Shown here piece after piece: positions 30,394 to 39,894 of a stretch of DNA of 64,000 nucleotides. This DNA is from Chryseobacterium balustinum. GTDB lineage: Bacteria > Bacteroidota > Bacteroidia > Flavobacteriales > Weeksellaceae. The translations under genes and the position numbers were made by a program. The stretch covers positions 142,322 through 206,321 of the forward strand of contig NZ_FUZE01000006.1 in the NCBI RefSeq assembly GCF_900168205.1. Reading direction: 5' to 3'. How positions within the stretch are numbered: the stretch's first letter is position 1; each line of letters begins with the position of its first letter. The notes beneath the pieces are model-generated. The model did no database searches. It saw only the letters and a list, made by a program, of their open reading frames with translations, and had not been told where the DNA came from.

Positions 30394-33183
30394 TTAAAAG
30401 TTAGCTTTAAGACCGAAAATAAATGTTCTCACCTGAGGATAAGTTCCGTAATCTACCCCCGAAACACCAGGAGTTGTATTAAATGCATTCACTTCAGGAT
30501 CGAAGCCTGTGTAATCTGTCCAAGTCAAAAGATTTTGACCAGTTACATATAAATTAATTTTACTCACCCCTTTGAATGGGCTCAAGAAATTGTAACCTAA
30601 TGTGGCGCTTTTAATTTTAAGGAATGAACCATCTTCTACAAATCGGTCAGAAGCATATTGTGAGTTTACAGAATTAGCTCTTGGAGTATTTGTAATTTGT
30701 CCCGGAGTTGTCCATCGGTCTAAAACTACAGTAGATTGATTTTTAAAATCATTCATCATTTCCAAGTCAAATCTTGAAGCGTTATAGATTTCTCCGCCAT
30801 AAGACCCTGTGATCAATACATCTAAATACCAGTTTTTATATGAAAAATTATTACTAAAACCAAAAGTGAAGTCAGGATTTGGATTTCCGATAATTGTTCT
30901 GTCATTTGGATCAAAAATACCATTTCCATTATTGTCTTTATAAACCAAATCACCAGTTTGAGAATCAACATGGCTCACCTGATATCCATAGAATGAACTG
31001 ATTGGCTGACCTGGTGTAAATCTTGCTAAATAGGATCCAACCGTTTCTATATAAGCTTTATCAAGATTAGGCTGATATTTTAAGCTGTTAATTTGATTTT
31101 TAGTAAAAGAAATGTTAAAGTTTGTATTCCAAGTGAACTCTCCCTTAAAGTTTTGAGTATTTAACCCCAATTCTAAACCTTTATTTTCCATACTTCCAAC
31201 ATTTTTAAGGATGTTTGGAACTGTAGGTCCCATATAAATTGGAATAATCAAATTATCTGTTTTTCTTTGGTAAGCATCTACACTTAACTTTATTCTATTG
31301 TTAAGAAAACCAAAATCTATTCCCACATTGGTATCGCTAGTGACCTCCCAGCTCAAATCTGCACTGTTCCATTGATGCCAATAAGGTGTTCCTGAAGGAC
31401 CAAGTTGTGTCATTCTCTCCAAATTTAAATGAGAATATGGAGGAATTCCCGATATATTACCTGTTTGTCCCCATCCTCCTCTAAGTTTTAATTCTGAGAA
31501 AATTCTGTTGTCTGCCATGAAATCTTCATTAGAAACTGTCCATGCACCAGAAACTCCCGGGAAGAATCCCCATCTATTACCTGGTGCTAGTGATGAGCTT
31601 CCGTTATATCTGAAAACACCCATGATGGTATATTTATTATTATAAGTATACAATGCTCTTCCAAAGAGCGATAAATCTCTTGAATGTTCTTTTACAAGAG
31701 TTTCACGTTTATTATCGATTGCAGTATTATAATCAAAAGCTATTGTTCCATCAGTAAAATTATTTCCTGAAAAATTATGCCATGAGTTTCTTTTTTCATG
31801 AGCCTGAAAACCTCCCAACAATGATAAATCGTGCGATCCGGATTTTAAAGTGTAAGTTAAAGTATTTTCGAAGTTCATATCCTGATAAGTTGATAAATAT
31901 TTACCACCGATACCTTTTTGTTGCCTTCCGTAGCTCGTTTGATAACCATCTGTGAATTGGTCATTTGTACTTTCAATTAAATCGAATGAAACCGTTGGTT
32001 TCCAAACTAAATTTTTAAGTAGATTTACTTCCAATCCTAAATTGCTCATGAAACGATTTGTCTGAGTTTCATTCTTTCTGGATTGATATGCCACCGGATT
32101 TTCCCACGAAGATTGAAAAGGATTTAAAGCAAATTGACCATCTTTAGAACCATCAATATAATTACCCGAAGAATCTCTATCTCTTATAGCAAGCTGACTA
32201 CCATAAATAGGAAGAAAAGAAGGCGTATTTAAAGCACTTAGAATGACTCCTCCTCTAGAAGTACCTAAATTGTCATTGGTATTTTTTAGAGTAGTATTGA
32301 TATAATTAAAATTACCAGTTAATTTCAACCAGTCTGTAATTTTAGCATCCAAATTCATCTTTGCAGAGATTCTGTCAAATCTTGCAGGATTAATAATTCC
32401 ATCGATTCCCTGGTAACCTAATGCTGTATAAGCTTTTACTTTTTCGTTACCAAAAGAATAATTGACGTTATAATTTTGATCAAAACCAGTTCTAAAAACT
32501 TCGTCTTTCCAGTTAGTGTTGATGCCCGCATATTTAGGACTGTTAATTGTTGGCAGATAATTTGTACCACCATTGGAAGCAATGTCCCCCATCAAAGCTT
32601 TGTACTGATCTAAATTTAAAACATCAATATTGTTTACCGTTTTAGACATTCCCCAATATGCATTGAATGCCAATTGCGGTTTATTGGCTTTTCCTCTCTT
32701 TGTTGTAACAATCACAACTCCCGAAGAACCATTGATCCCGTAAATTGCAGCAGAAGTAGCATCTTTCAGGATCGTCATATCTGTAATATCATCAGGATTA
32801 ATTCCACTAATATCAAACGTTTGAATTCCGTCTACTACATACAATGGGTTTACACTAGATGAAATTGAATTATTTCCTCTGATTTTCACGTCAATTGCTG
32901 CTCCAGGTTTACCAGAAGACTGTATCACATTTACACCTGCGGCATTTCCCTGCAGAGCCTGCCCTACATTATAAATAGGTCTGTCGTCAAATGTTTCAGA
33001 TTTTACGGTAGATACCGCACTCGTAAGGTTTGATTTTTTTACTGAACCATAACCAATAACTACTACTTCCTCGATCTTCTGCTCTTTTGAAACAGTATCG
33101 CGCGGCGTAGTCTGTGCATTGAAATTTGCCGTAAAATAAAGTGCGGCAATAATCCCTAAGCTTCTTGATATTTTTACATTCAT
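30394..33183 (-). CDS. SusC/RagA TonB-linked outer-membrane transporter
   Basis: The 929-residue beta-barrel transporter has a signal peptide (MNVKISRSLGIIAALYFTANFNAQ). The TonB-box and plug region starts with EEVVVIGYG at about 40, GVNVIQSSGKPG near 100 and the YVVDGIQ plug core, followed by a 22-strand barrel ending in the aromatic VRTFIFGLKANF. It lacks the N-terminal carboxypeptidase-D-like regulatory domain found in most SusC proteins, which explains its short length. It is the first gene of the locus. The near-palindrome TCTCAAATTGAGA lies 21-33 bases before its ATG. Confidence 0.95.
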   Translation of the reverse strand: MNVKISRSLGIIAALYFTANFNAQTTPRDTVSKEQKIEEVVVIGYGSVKKSNLTSAVSTVKSETFDDRPIYNVGQALQGNAAGVNVIQSSGKPGAAIDVKIRGNNSISSSVNPLYVVDGIQTFDISGINPDDITDMTILKDATSAAIYGINGSSGVVIVTTKRGKANKPQLAFNAYWGMSKTVNNIDVLNLDQYKALMGDIASNGGTNYLPTINSPKYAGINTNWKDEVFRTGFDQNYNVNYSFGNEKVKAYTALGYQGIDGIINPARFDRISAKMNLDAKITDWLKLTGNFNYINTTLKNTNDNLGTSRGGVILSALNTPSFLPIYGSQLAIRDRDSSGNYIDGSKDGQFALNPFQSSWENPVAYQSRKNETQTNRFMSNLGLEVNLLKNLVWKPTVSFDLIESTNDQFTDGYQTSYGRQQKGIGGKYLSTYQDMNFENTLTYTLKSGSHDLSLLGGFQAHEKRNSWHNFSGNNFTDGTIAFDYNTAIDNKRETLVKEHSRDLSLFGRALYTYNNKYTIMGVFRYNGSSSLAPGNRWGFFPGVSGAWTVSNEDFMADNRIFSELKLRGGWGQTGNISGIPPYSHLNLERMTQLGPSGTPYWHQWNSADLSWEVTSDTNVGIDFGFLNNRIKLSVDAYQRKTDNLIIPIYMGPTVPNILKNVGSMENKGLELGLNTQNFKGEFTWNTNFNISFTKNQINSLKYQPNLDKAYIETVGSYLARFTPGQPISSFYGYQVSHVDSQTGDLVYKDNNGNGIFDPNDRTIIGNPNPDFTFGFSNNFSYKNWYLDVLITGSYGGEIYNASRFDLEMMNDFKNQSTVVLDRWTTPGQITNTPRANSVNSQYASDRFVEDGSFLKIKSATLGYNFLSPFKGVSKINLYVTGQNLLTWTDYTGFDPEVNAFNTTPGVSGVDYGTYPQVRTFIFGLKANF

Positions 33184-33203
33184 ATACAGTTAAGTTTTTT
33201 AAT

Positions 33204-33216
33204 TCTCAAATTGAGA
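33204..33216. promoter_or_regulatory. palindrome TCTCAAATTGAGA upstream of susC, candidate operator
   Basis: A perfect 13-base palindrome lies 21-33 bases before the susC ATG. A half-site TTGAGAC occurs again at 33339-33345 in front of the divergent MFS gene. The minus strand TCAATTTG within it is one base from the -7 consensus. It may be bound by the Nudix-type regulator encoded at 34570, but this is inferred from position only. Confidence 0.4.
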
Positions 33217-33362
33217 CAATAAAAATATATTTTTTTTTCCATTAATTAACATTTATTTAATAATTATTTTAATATTTCCAGTATTTTTGGGCAATCAAAG
33301 GCTGTTAATTTTTAATAAATACTTGATTATTTGTTAAATTGAGACTAATATAAATTCCCAAA

Positions 33363-34547
33363 ATGACCGCTAAGCAACCAAATATTTCACTTCCGCTGAA
33401 ACTTACTTTCCTTGTTTTTTCAATGGTTTTAAATTGTATGGGGATTGTTATTCTTCAGCTTTCTGAACAGAAAATCACCTATGATAAGCTTGGTTTTTTA
33501 GAGTCATTCAAAGATTTACCGATTGCAATATTCTCACTTTTTGCAGTTAATTTTATCAGCAGATTTGGAACAAAAAAATCATTGATATTTGCTTTGATGC
33601 TTGTAGGAACATGTTCGCTGTTTTTACCGTTTGTTGAAGTATTTTGGTTTTTCAAATTATGGTTTGCGATCATCGGGACCTGTTTTGCGATAGGGAAAAT
33701 ATGTGTTTACGGTATTATCCGGAATAATATGACCGAAGAAAAGTCATTAGCTAAAACTATGAATAGCGTTGAAGCTTCTTTTATGATCGGGATTTTTACA
33801 GTTAATACCGGTTTTGGATGGTTGATTTCCAGCCAATTTGGTGAATATTGGAAGTTTGGTTTTATGTCTATTTCTCTGATTTCTTTTTTTACCGTTTATC
33901 TTTTTTCGAAAATTAAAATTGCTGAACCGGAAAACAAAAGCACGAGAATCTTCCCTGATTTATCCGGATTTGGAAAAACAACTTTTATTCTTTTTTTTGC
34001 AGTAAGTTTTTTTATTATTTTTATTGAGCAAAGTTTTAATTCCTGGCTTCCTGCATTTTACAAAGATCATTTAAAAGTTAATTCTTTCTTTGCGCTTCAG
34101 GCATCCTCGTTTTTGGCGCTTTTTTCTTACACGGGTAGAACGATTACATCAAAGATTATTCAGCGATTTCCGCTATCAAAATATTTTATGATTTGTGTAA
34201 TGATGATTATATTTTTGTTGGTTATTATTTCAGGGATTCAGTTTTATTTTAGCGAAAATGCGAAGATTTTATTATTCCTTTTTCCAATTATCGGTTTGTT
34301 TCTCGCACCGCTATATCCGGTGATTAACTCGAAAATGATTGCAAAAATTGACAAGGATAAAATCAATGCTTTTACTTCTTTAATAGTAAGTGTATCTTCA
34401 ATAAGCAGCTCAATCAATTCGATTTCAATTTCAATATTATTTAAAAATCAGATGCTTACCTATTATTCTCTGTATATTCTGGGAGCTGTAATTATGGTTT
34501 CTGTTTTAGCATATTCTTATTTTAAACTTAGCTCTAATAAAATTTAA
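33363..34547 (+). CDS. MFS transporter, probable sugar permease
   Basis: A 394-residue inner-membrane protein with about 12 hydrophobic helices, a basic loop (RFGTKKS) after helix 2 as in the MFS motif A position, and a charged central loop (KIKIAEPENKSTR). It diverges from the SusC operon and is followed 22 bases later by the Nudix-type regulator. It may import glucose or short glucans released by the hydrolases. The substrate cannot be read from sequence. It starts at ATG 33363. Confidence 0.85.
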   Translation: MTAKQPNISLPLKLTFLVFSMVLNCMGIVILQLSEQKITYDKLGFLESFKDLPIAIFSLFAVNFISRFGTKKSLIFALMLVGTCSLFLPFVEVFWFFKLWFAIIGTCFAIGKICVYGIIRNNMTEEKSLAKTMNSVEASFMIGIFTVNTGFGWLISSQFGEYWKFGFMSISLISFFTVYLFSKIKIAEPENKSTRIFPDLSGFGKTTFILFFAVSFFIIFIEQSFNSWLPAFYKDHLKVNSFFALQASSFLALFSYTGRTITSKIIQRFPLSKYFMICVMMIIFLLVIISGIQFYFSENAKILLFLFPIIGLFLAPLYPVINSKMIAKIDKDKINAFTSLIVSVSSISSSINSISISILFKNQMLTYYSLYILGAVIMVSVLAYSYFKLSSNKI

Positions 34548-34569
34548 AAAATAATTTTATTTTTACCGC

Positions 34570-35310
34570 ATGAAAACTGATCACAATAAAAACATAGAAA
34601 CTTTAAAAGAACTTATTGATAGCAAAGACCTTATACCCAATGTGTCGGTTGACTGCACTATTTTTGGGTTTCATGATAATATCCTGAAAGTCTTACTATT
34701 AAAATACCACGATCTTAATTTGTATTCTCTTCCCGGTGGTTTTGTTTTTATAGATGAAGATTTAAGAGAAGCGGCAGATCGTGTTTTGTATGAAAGAACA
34801 CATCTTAAAGGTTTATTTTTAGAGCAGTTTCATACTTTTGGAAGACTGAACAGAACGGAAAATAATGTTCACAAAACATTAATCAATAATAAAGGTTTAG
34901 ATGTTCCTAAAGATCACTGGATTTTACAAAGATTTATCACAGTTGGATACTGTAGTCTGATTGATTTTACGATGGCAAATACTTTTCCCGATGCTTTTAA
35001 CGAATCTTGCGCATGGTTTGAAGTAAATAAACTTCCACAAATGGCATTTGATCACGACAGAGTAATTGCTGAAGGATTAGAATATCTGCGAAAAAATATC
35101 GATACTCAAGTTGCAGCAAGTAATTTATTGCCTGAAAAATTTACGATGAAAGATTTACAGTCGTTGTATGAAACCATTTTGGGTGAAAAATTCAGACGAA
35201 ATAACTTCCAACGTAAAATATTAAGTACTAATTCTTTGGAAAGAATGGAGAAATTATTCGATGGTTCTGCAAATAAAGCTCCTTATCTCTATAAATTCAT
35301 CACAAAGTAG
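34570..35310 (+). CDS. Nudix-domain transcriptional regulator, NrtR/AraR-like
   Basis: This 246-residue protein has an N-terminal Nudix fold (about 25-160) and a C-terminal winged helix (MKDLQSLYETILGEKFRRNNFQRKIL). The Nudix box is degenerate: G(x5)E(x7)R is present, but the REUxEE core reads RVLYER, so catalysis is probably lost. This is typical of sugar-sensing NrtR-family regulators in Bacteroidota. Its position beside the MFS gene and the glucan locus suggests it senses a sugar signal and controls them. Confidence 0.85.
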   Translation: MKTDHNKNIETLKELIDSKDLIPNVSVDCTIFGFHDNILKVLLLKYHDLNLYSLPGGFVFIDEDLREAADRVLYERTHLKGLFLEQFHTFGRLNRTENNVHKTLINNKGLDVPKDHWILQRFITVGYCSLIDFTMANTFPDAFNESCAWFEVNKLPQMAFDHDRVIAEGLEYLRKNIDTQVAASNLLPEKFTMKDLQSLYETILGEKFRRNNFQRKILSTNSLERMEKLFDGSANKAPYLYKFITK

Positions 35311-35382
35311 TTTTTTCTTTCTTTAGAGAAGTTTTCTTTTCAGCATTGCGAAAAAATCTTATTTTTAGGAAAATTAAATTAC

Positions 35383-36561
35383 ATGTCATATTATCCTCTT
35401 ACAAGCATTCCCGATTATTATGGAATTGATGCTTTACTTACCGAAGAACACAAGCTTATCCGTCAATCTGTAAGAGATTGGGTGGAGAGTTTTGTAATGC
35501 CAAATATTGATGAAGCAGCTCAGAATCATACCGATCTGCCGAATTTGATGAAAGAATTGGGGAAAATTGGTGCTTTAGGACCATACATTCCTCAAGAATA
35601 CGGTGGTTCTGGTCTTGATCAGATTTCTTATGGTTTGATTATGCAGGAATTGGAAAGAGGAGATTCTGCGGTACGTTCTGCAGCATCTGTACAAAGTTCT
35701 TTGGTGATGTTCCCGATCAATGAGTTCGGTTCTGAAGAACAAAAAAGAAAATACTTACCCAAGTTAGCTTCGGGTGAGATGATAGGATCTTTCGGTCTTA
35801 CAGAGCCTAATCATGGTTCAGATCCAAGTTCTATGGAAACTTATTTTAAAGATATGGGAGATCATTATCTTTTGAATGGGGCTAAAATGTGGATCACCAA
35901 TTCTCCATTGTGCGATATTGCAGTAATTTGGGCTAAAAATGAAGAAGGAAAAGTACAGGGATTAATCGTTGAAAGAGGAATGGAAGGTTTTACCACTCCA
36001 GAAACTCACAATAAATGGAGCTTAAGAGCTTCTAAAACTGGCGAGTTAGTCTTCAATGATGTGAAAGTGCCTAAAGAGAACTTACTTCCTAATGTAACAG
36101 GATTAAAAGGACCATTGTCTTGCTTAAATTCTGCGAGATACGGAATTTCGTGGGGTGTAATCGGCGCAGCAATCGACTGTTATTGTACAGCTGTTCAGTA
36201 TTCTAAAGAAAGAAAGCAATTCGGAAAAGCAATCGGCGGATTCCAGTTACAACAGAAAAAATTGGCGGAATTTTTAACTGAAATCACTAAAGCTCAGTTG
36301 CTTTGCTTACAGTTAGGAAATTTGAAAAATGACCACAAAGCAAGTCCGGCTCAAATTTCTATGGCGAAGAGAAATAATGTAAAAATGGCAATCGATATTG
36401 CAAGAGAATCACGTCAGATTCTTGGTGGAATGGGAATTATGGGAGAATTCCCAATGATGCGTCATGCTGCAAACCTAGAATCCGTAATTACTTACGAAGG
36501 AACACACGACGTTCATTTGCTGATTACAGGTCTTGATATTACAGGAATTAACGCTTTTTAG
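35383..36561 (+). CDS. acyl-CoA dehydrogenase, glutaryl-CoA dehydrogenase-like
   Basis: This 392-residue flavoprotein of the acyl-CoA dehydrogenase family has the N-terminal helical domain (ALLTEEHKLIRQSVRDW), the IGSFGLTEPNHGSD FAD-contact segment and a late-position catalytic Glu in VITYEGTHDVH. These are the hallmarks of the glutaryl-CoA dehydrogenase branch, which decarboxylates glutaryl-CoA in lysine/tryptophan breakdown. Here it is most likely the GCDH-type enzyme, but general short-chain acyl-CoA oxidation is possible. No beta-oxidation operon surrounds it. A strong terminator lies downstream. Confidence 0.9.
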   Translation: MSYYPLTSIPDYYGIDALLTEEHKLIRQSVRDWVESFVMPNIDEAAQNHTDLPNLMKELGKIGALGPYIPQEYGGSGLDQISYGLIMQELERGDSAVRSAASVQSSLVMFPINEFGSEEQKRKYLPKLASGEMIGSFGLTEPNHGSDPSSMETYFKDMGDHYLLNGAKMWITNSPLCDIAVIWAKNEEGKVQGLIVERGMEGFTTPETHNKWSLRASKTGELVFNDVKVPKENLLPNVTGLKGPLSCLNSARYGISWGVIGAAIDCYCTAVQYSKERKQFGKAIGGFQLQQKKLAEFLTEITKAQLLCLQLGNLKNDHKASPAQISMAKRNNVKMAIDIARESRQILGGMGIMGEFPMMRHAANLESVITYEGTHDVHLLITGLDITGINAF

Positions 36562-36578
36562 ACTAAAATAATATCTTC

Positions 36579-36618
36579 TTAAAACCTCACAGGTTTCTAA
36601 AACCTGTGAGGTTTTTTG
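36579..36618. terminator. bidirectional terminator, CCTCACAGGTTT type
   Basis: AAAACCTCACAGGTT pairs with AACCTGTGAGGTTTT around a short loop, followed by a T-run. This CCTCACAGG/CCTGTGAGG hairpin resembles a common flavobacterial intergenic element. It ends the acyl-CoA dehydrogenase and faces the convergent AddB-like gene. Confidence 0.85.
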
Positions 36619-36661
36619 TACTTCTAAAATTAATTTTTCCGCTCTATTAACTTCGGTCAAA

Positions 36662-39361
36662 TTAATAATTATAATTTTTTATATTTTCTAGGAAACTGAT
36701 TTCAGGATTCAGAATTTCATATATTAAATTTTGAATAGAAACCATAGCATCATCAAGACTCCCTTGAGCAAACTCTAATGATACTACTCCTTTTTTTGCA
36801 TCGGCAAAACTCCAAATTCCGGTTTCTACGGAAAATCCCCAAAATTCCGGTAAACTTTGTATCACATATTGGTACAAGCAAAGCTGCATCGCCTGTTTTC
36901 TGTCACTGTTTTGGAAGTAATCTGATTTGTTTAAATCATCAATTTTTACGGTAAGATTTTTGGTTTTTGCAGTTTTATAATCGATAATTCTGATTGTCCC
37001 GTTTAGCCTGTCAATTCTGTCAATGAAACCAAAGAAAGAAACCTTGTCAGATTTGTCTTCATTCAGATAAAAATCTACTCCTTCAAATCTTCTTTCAATA
37101 TCAATTATTTCTAAAGAATTACCTGCTTTTATCAATTCCAAATCGTGGTTTAGAATATTCTCAATTACTTTTTTAGCAATGGCTTTATGGATGTAGTTCA
37201 TCCCTTTATTATAAAACTCAGGTTGATGTTTTAGCTTCTCAATTGCAATATTTATAAATTCATCTATTCGTTTAATTGAATTCTGTAAATCGTTTAATTT
37301 TAAAACCTTACCTTTTAATACTTCATATACTTCTTGAAGCGTATAATGAACTAGATTTCCGTAATTTCTAATCGATAATTCTTCTTCAATTTCATCTGCT
37401 TCAGAAGTATTTAAAATCTTTGAAAGATAAAAATCAATCGGATTATAGAGATAGCTCGTCAAGTGTGAAGCTGAAACTTTTTCTTTCCATTTTAAAAGTT
37501 GTTGCTGCACAATTTCGGTTTTAAAAACTTCGATAGGCTGACTTAAAATAGGCTCTGAAGAATTTTCAACAATAACATGCTCGATAAGATGAGAGCTTTC
37601 CATTTCGATCTGAGTAATAAACCTACTCTTTTCTCCCGTATTTACTCCCGAACTCAAAGCATTAAAAAGTAAGTGTACATTTTGTGCATCCTGAATCAAA
37701 CGATAAAAGTGGTAAGCATAAATACTGTCATTTTCAAGAAAAGTATGCAAATCAAAATATCTTCTTATATCGAAAGGAATATAGGTGTTTTGCGAGTTTC
37801 CGAGCGGTAATTTGCCTTCATTAACAGACAGAAGAATTACATTTTCAAAATTTAAAAGACGGGTTTCTAAAAGTCCCATTACCTGAAGCCCTTTCAATGG
37901 TTCACCTTGGAAATCTATGCTTTCTGAATTAATGTGCTGGTTAATTAGAATTTCAAGCGTTTCCATCTTAATTCTAAAACCATAAGGTGTAATCTGGTTT
38001 TTAATGATTCTGAATGCGTTTTCAAAATGAGAAACGTTTTCATACTGAATATCATCCAGTTCAAGCCATTTAATCTTTTTACAAAATGCTATAAGATCAT
38101 CCAAAAACTGATACACAGAATCTGCTTTCTGAAGTAGATTGAAATACGAAAGACTCCCCAAAAGCTCAGTCAAAAGCTTCTGAGAAATATATACGATATT
38201 TCTCTCTTCTATTTTAGATTTAAAATCATTAATAATATTTTCGTCGTCATCAGATTTCGGAAGCTCTTCTAAAATTGGATAAACATCACGATAATAATAC
38301 GAAGACTTGCTCTTTTCAAGCTGTTTTTGAAGATAGAAAAGCTGCTTTACGGCATTTGAAAAAGAAAGATTTTTCAGCGGAAAACCCATCGTAATATTTA
38401 GATTTTCAACTTCATGCATTACATCCAGACTTGCAGGAAGAAGGTTTTCATCAAGTAAAACAACCGCCGTATTCGTAAATGTTTTATTATTAATATTTTT
38501 AAATAATTCCGGTAAAATTTTGGTTTGCGTTACATTACCTGAAACTTCGTAGACTTTTATGTTTTTAGGCTGGTTAAAGTCATCCTCAATCCAATTGAAA
38601 GCTCTGTTATCATCAAATTCTTTCCACATTTTATGATTTCTGAGAAACTTTCCCGCCTCCTGTCTTTCGTCATCAAAATAATATTTATCTCCCTGAAAAA
38701 AACACTGCGCTTTGTTCCATTGCAAAAGACCTCTCACCAGTTTTTCTTCAACCGGAGTGAATGCATTAAAACCACAAAAAACAAAATTCTCAGTATTATT
38801 TTTTGCAAACTCTCCTATTTTGGCTTTGGCAGATTCGTGAATCATTCCGGGAGTTGCCCAGTTTTTTTCTTTTAATTTCTCCTTTAAAACAGGGAGGAAA
38901 ACATTCATATTCCTCCAAAAATTCAGGAATTTTTTTCGTGGAACTTCATCGTCGTCACCCAAATCCTGCGCCCATTCTTTAATACGTTCTTCATCAAACA
39001 TATATTGCAAAACGGCTTCATCAGAATCTGAAAATTTTAAAATATCATCCCAATCTTTCTGAAGCGTAGGAAACCATTTTAAAAATTCAGAAAAATCGTC
39101 GTTTGGAATAAGGTTTAAACTTTTATAAACATCAAATGCAAAAAGCCACAGAGAAATCCCCTGAATCGTCTGTTGATCTACAATATTGATAATCAGTTCC
39201 TCAATCGTATAAAAATTAGGAAGAAATCCTGAATAATTATTTTCTTCTAAAATCTGACGTATAAAAACAATGGGTCTTTTACCGGGAAGAACAATGTTAA
39301 ATTGCGATAAATCAGTGTTTTGAATTAATAATTCATCGATGATTTTGTTTAGAAATTTCAA
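36662..39361 (-). CDS. AddB-like protein: degenerate helicase with PD-(D/E)XK nuclease domain
   Basis: The 899-residue protein ends in a RecB-family nuclease domain: GFIDRIDRLNGTIRIIDYKT (the Asp of GFID, then the D(x)K core in DYKT) and a QAMQLCLYQYV motif, about residues 740-840. The upstream part looks like a superfamily I helicase that has lost its Walker A (LPGKRPIVF replaces GxxGxGKT). AddB partners AddA in recombinational DNA repair. No AddA is in the window. The start is the TTG at 39359-39361, overlapping the stop of the upstream DUF922 gene (TTGA), so it is translationally coupled; no ATG exists nearby. Confidence 0.82.
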   Translation of the reverse strand: MKFLNKIIDELLIQNTDLSQFNIVLPGKRPIVFIRQILEENNYSGFLPNFYTIEELIINIVDQQTIQGISLWLFAFDVYKSLNLIPNDDFSEFLKWFPTLQKDWDDILKFSDSDEAVLQYMFDEERIKEWAQDLGDDDEVPRKKFLNFWRNMNVFLPVLKEKLKEKNWATPGMIHESAKAKIGEFAKNNTENFVFCGFNAFTPVEEKLVRGLLQWNKAQCFFQGDKYYFDDERQEAGKFLRNHKMWKEFDDNRAFNWIEDDFNQPKNIKVYEVSGNVTQTKILPELFKNINNKTFTNTAVVLLDENLLPASLDVMHEVENLNITMGFPLKNLSFSNAVKQLFYLQKQLEKSKSSYYYRDVYPILEELPKSDDDENIINDFKSKIEERNIVYISQKLLTELLGSLSYFNLLQKADSVYQFLDDLIAFCKKIKWLELDDIQYENVSHFENAFRIIKNQITPYGFRIKMETLEILINQHINSESIDFQGEPLKGLQVMGLLETRLLNFENVILLSVNEGKLPLGNSQNTYIPFDIRRYFDLHTFLENDSIYAYHFYRLIQDAQNVHLLFNALSSGVNTGEKSRFITQIEMESSHLIEHVIVENSSEPILSQPIEVFKTEIVQQQLLKWKEKVSASHLTSYLYNPIDFYLSKILNTSEADEIEEELSIRNYGNLVHYTLQEVYEVLKGKVLKLNDLQNSIKRIDEFINIAIEKLKHQPEFYNKGMNYIHKAIAKKVIENILNHDLELIKAGNSLEIIDIERRFEGVDFYLNEDKSDKVSFFGFIDRIDRLNGTIRIIDYKTAKTKNLTVKIDDLNKSDYFQNSDRKQAMQLCLYQYVIQSLPEFWGFSVETGIWSFADAKKGVVSLEFAQGSLDDAMVSIQNLIYEILNPEISFLENIKNYNY

Positions 39362-39894
39362 ATTTTCTGGTAGTTTTTTAGTTTTTCAAGTTCTTCGCTA
39401 ATTAAAATATTATATTCTGCTTGCTTTTCTTTATTCATTCCATGTTCGGTTACACGGTCATAGTCAGCCTGAAAGCTTTTGTATTCGGAAGAGATTTTAG
39501 CGTAAATTGTTTTGAAAAACTTATTGTAATCAGCAGTCGTTTTTATTTTTTCTGAAACTTCCTTTCTGAGTTTTCTGGCGTGAATTTCAGCAATATCGAA
39601 GTGTTTCTGTTCATGAACCAATACATAATCATTGATTCTTTTAACGTCTTTCCATGATTTGTTTTCATTAAAAACCGTTTGAATATTTATTTTCACAGGA
39701 ACTTTAGGGTCACTCGATGTAGTTGCTGAAAACTCCCAACCGCAATGGGTGTAGGCTACAACTGTTGAACCGCCCAGATTATTGGTTTTGCTTTTAAAAT
39801 TATCCCAAACCAACTTCTGATTTTCGCTCCAGTTGATATTTTGAGCCGATACAATATTGAAAATCAATACAAAACCTATTAAAAAAAACTTCAT
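39358..39894 (-). CDS. DUF922 secreted Zn-protease-like protein
   Basis: This 178-residue precursor has a signal peptide (MKFFLIGFVLIFNIVSAQ) and a DUF922-type domain with VLVHEQKHFDIAE, an HExxH motif followed by a downstream Glu ligand. The family is predicted to be zinc-dependent peptidases, and activity has not been shown here. Its ATG overlaps the stop of the upstream lipoprotein (TAATG). Its own stop overlaps the AddB-like start. It thus sits in the middle of a three-gene coupled unit. Confidence 0.8.
   Translation of the reverse strand: MKFFLIGFVLIFNIVSAQNINWSENQKLVWDNFKSKTNNLGGSTVVAYTHCGWEFSATTSSDPKVPVKINIQTVFNENKSWKDVKRINDYVLVHEQKHFDIAEIHARKLRKEVSEKIKTTADYNKFFKTIYAKISSEYKSFQADYDRVTEHGMNKEKQAEYNILISEELEKLKNYQKI

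Noticed and set aside
33363..35310. Nudix gene as an active pyrophosphatase
   Set aside because: The Nudix box lacks the REUxEE glutamates and the protein has a winged helix, so a regulator is the better call.
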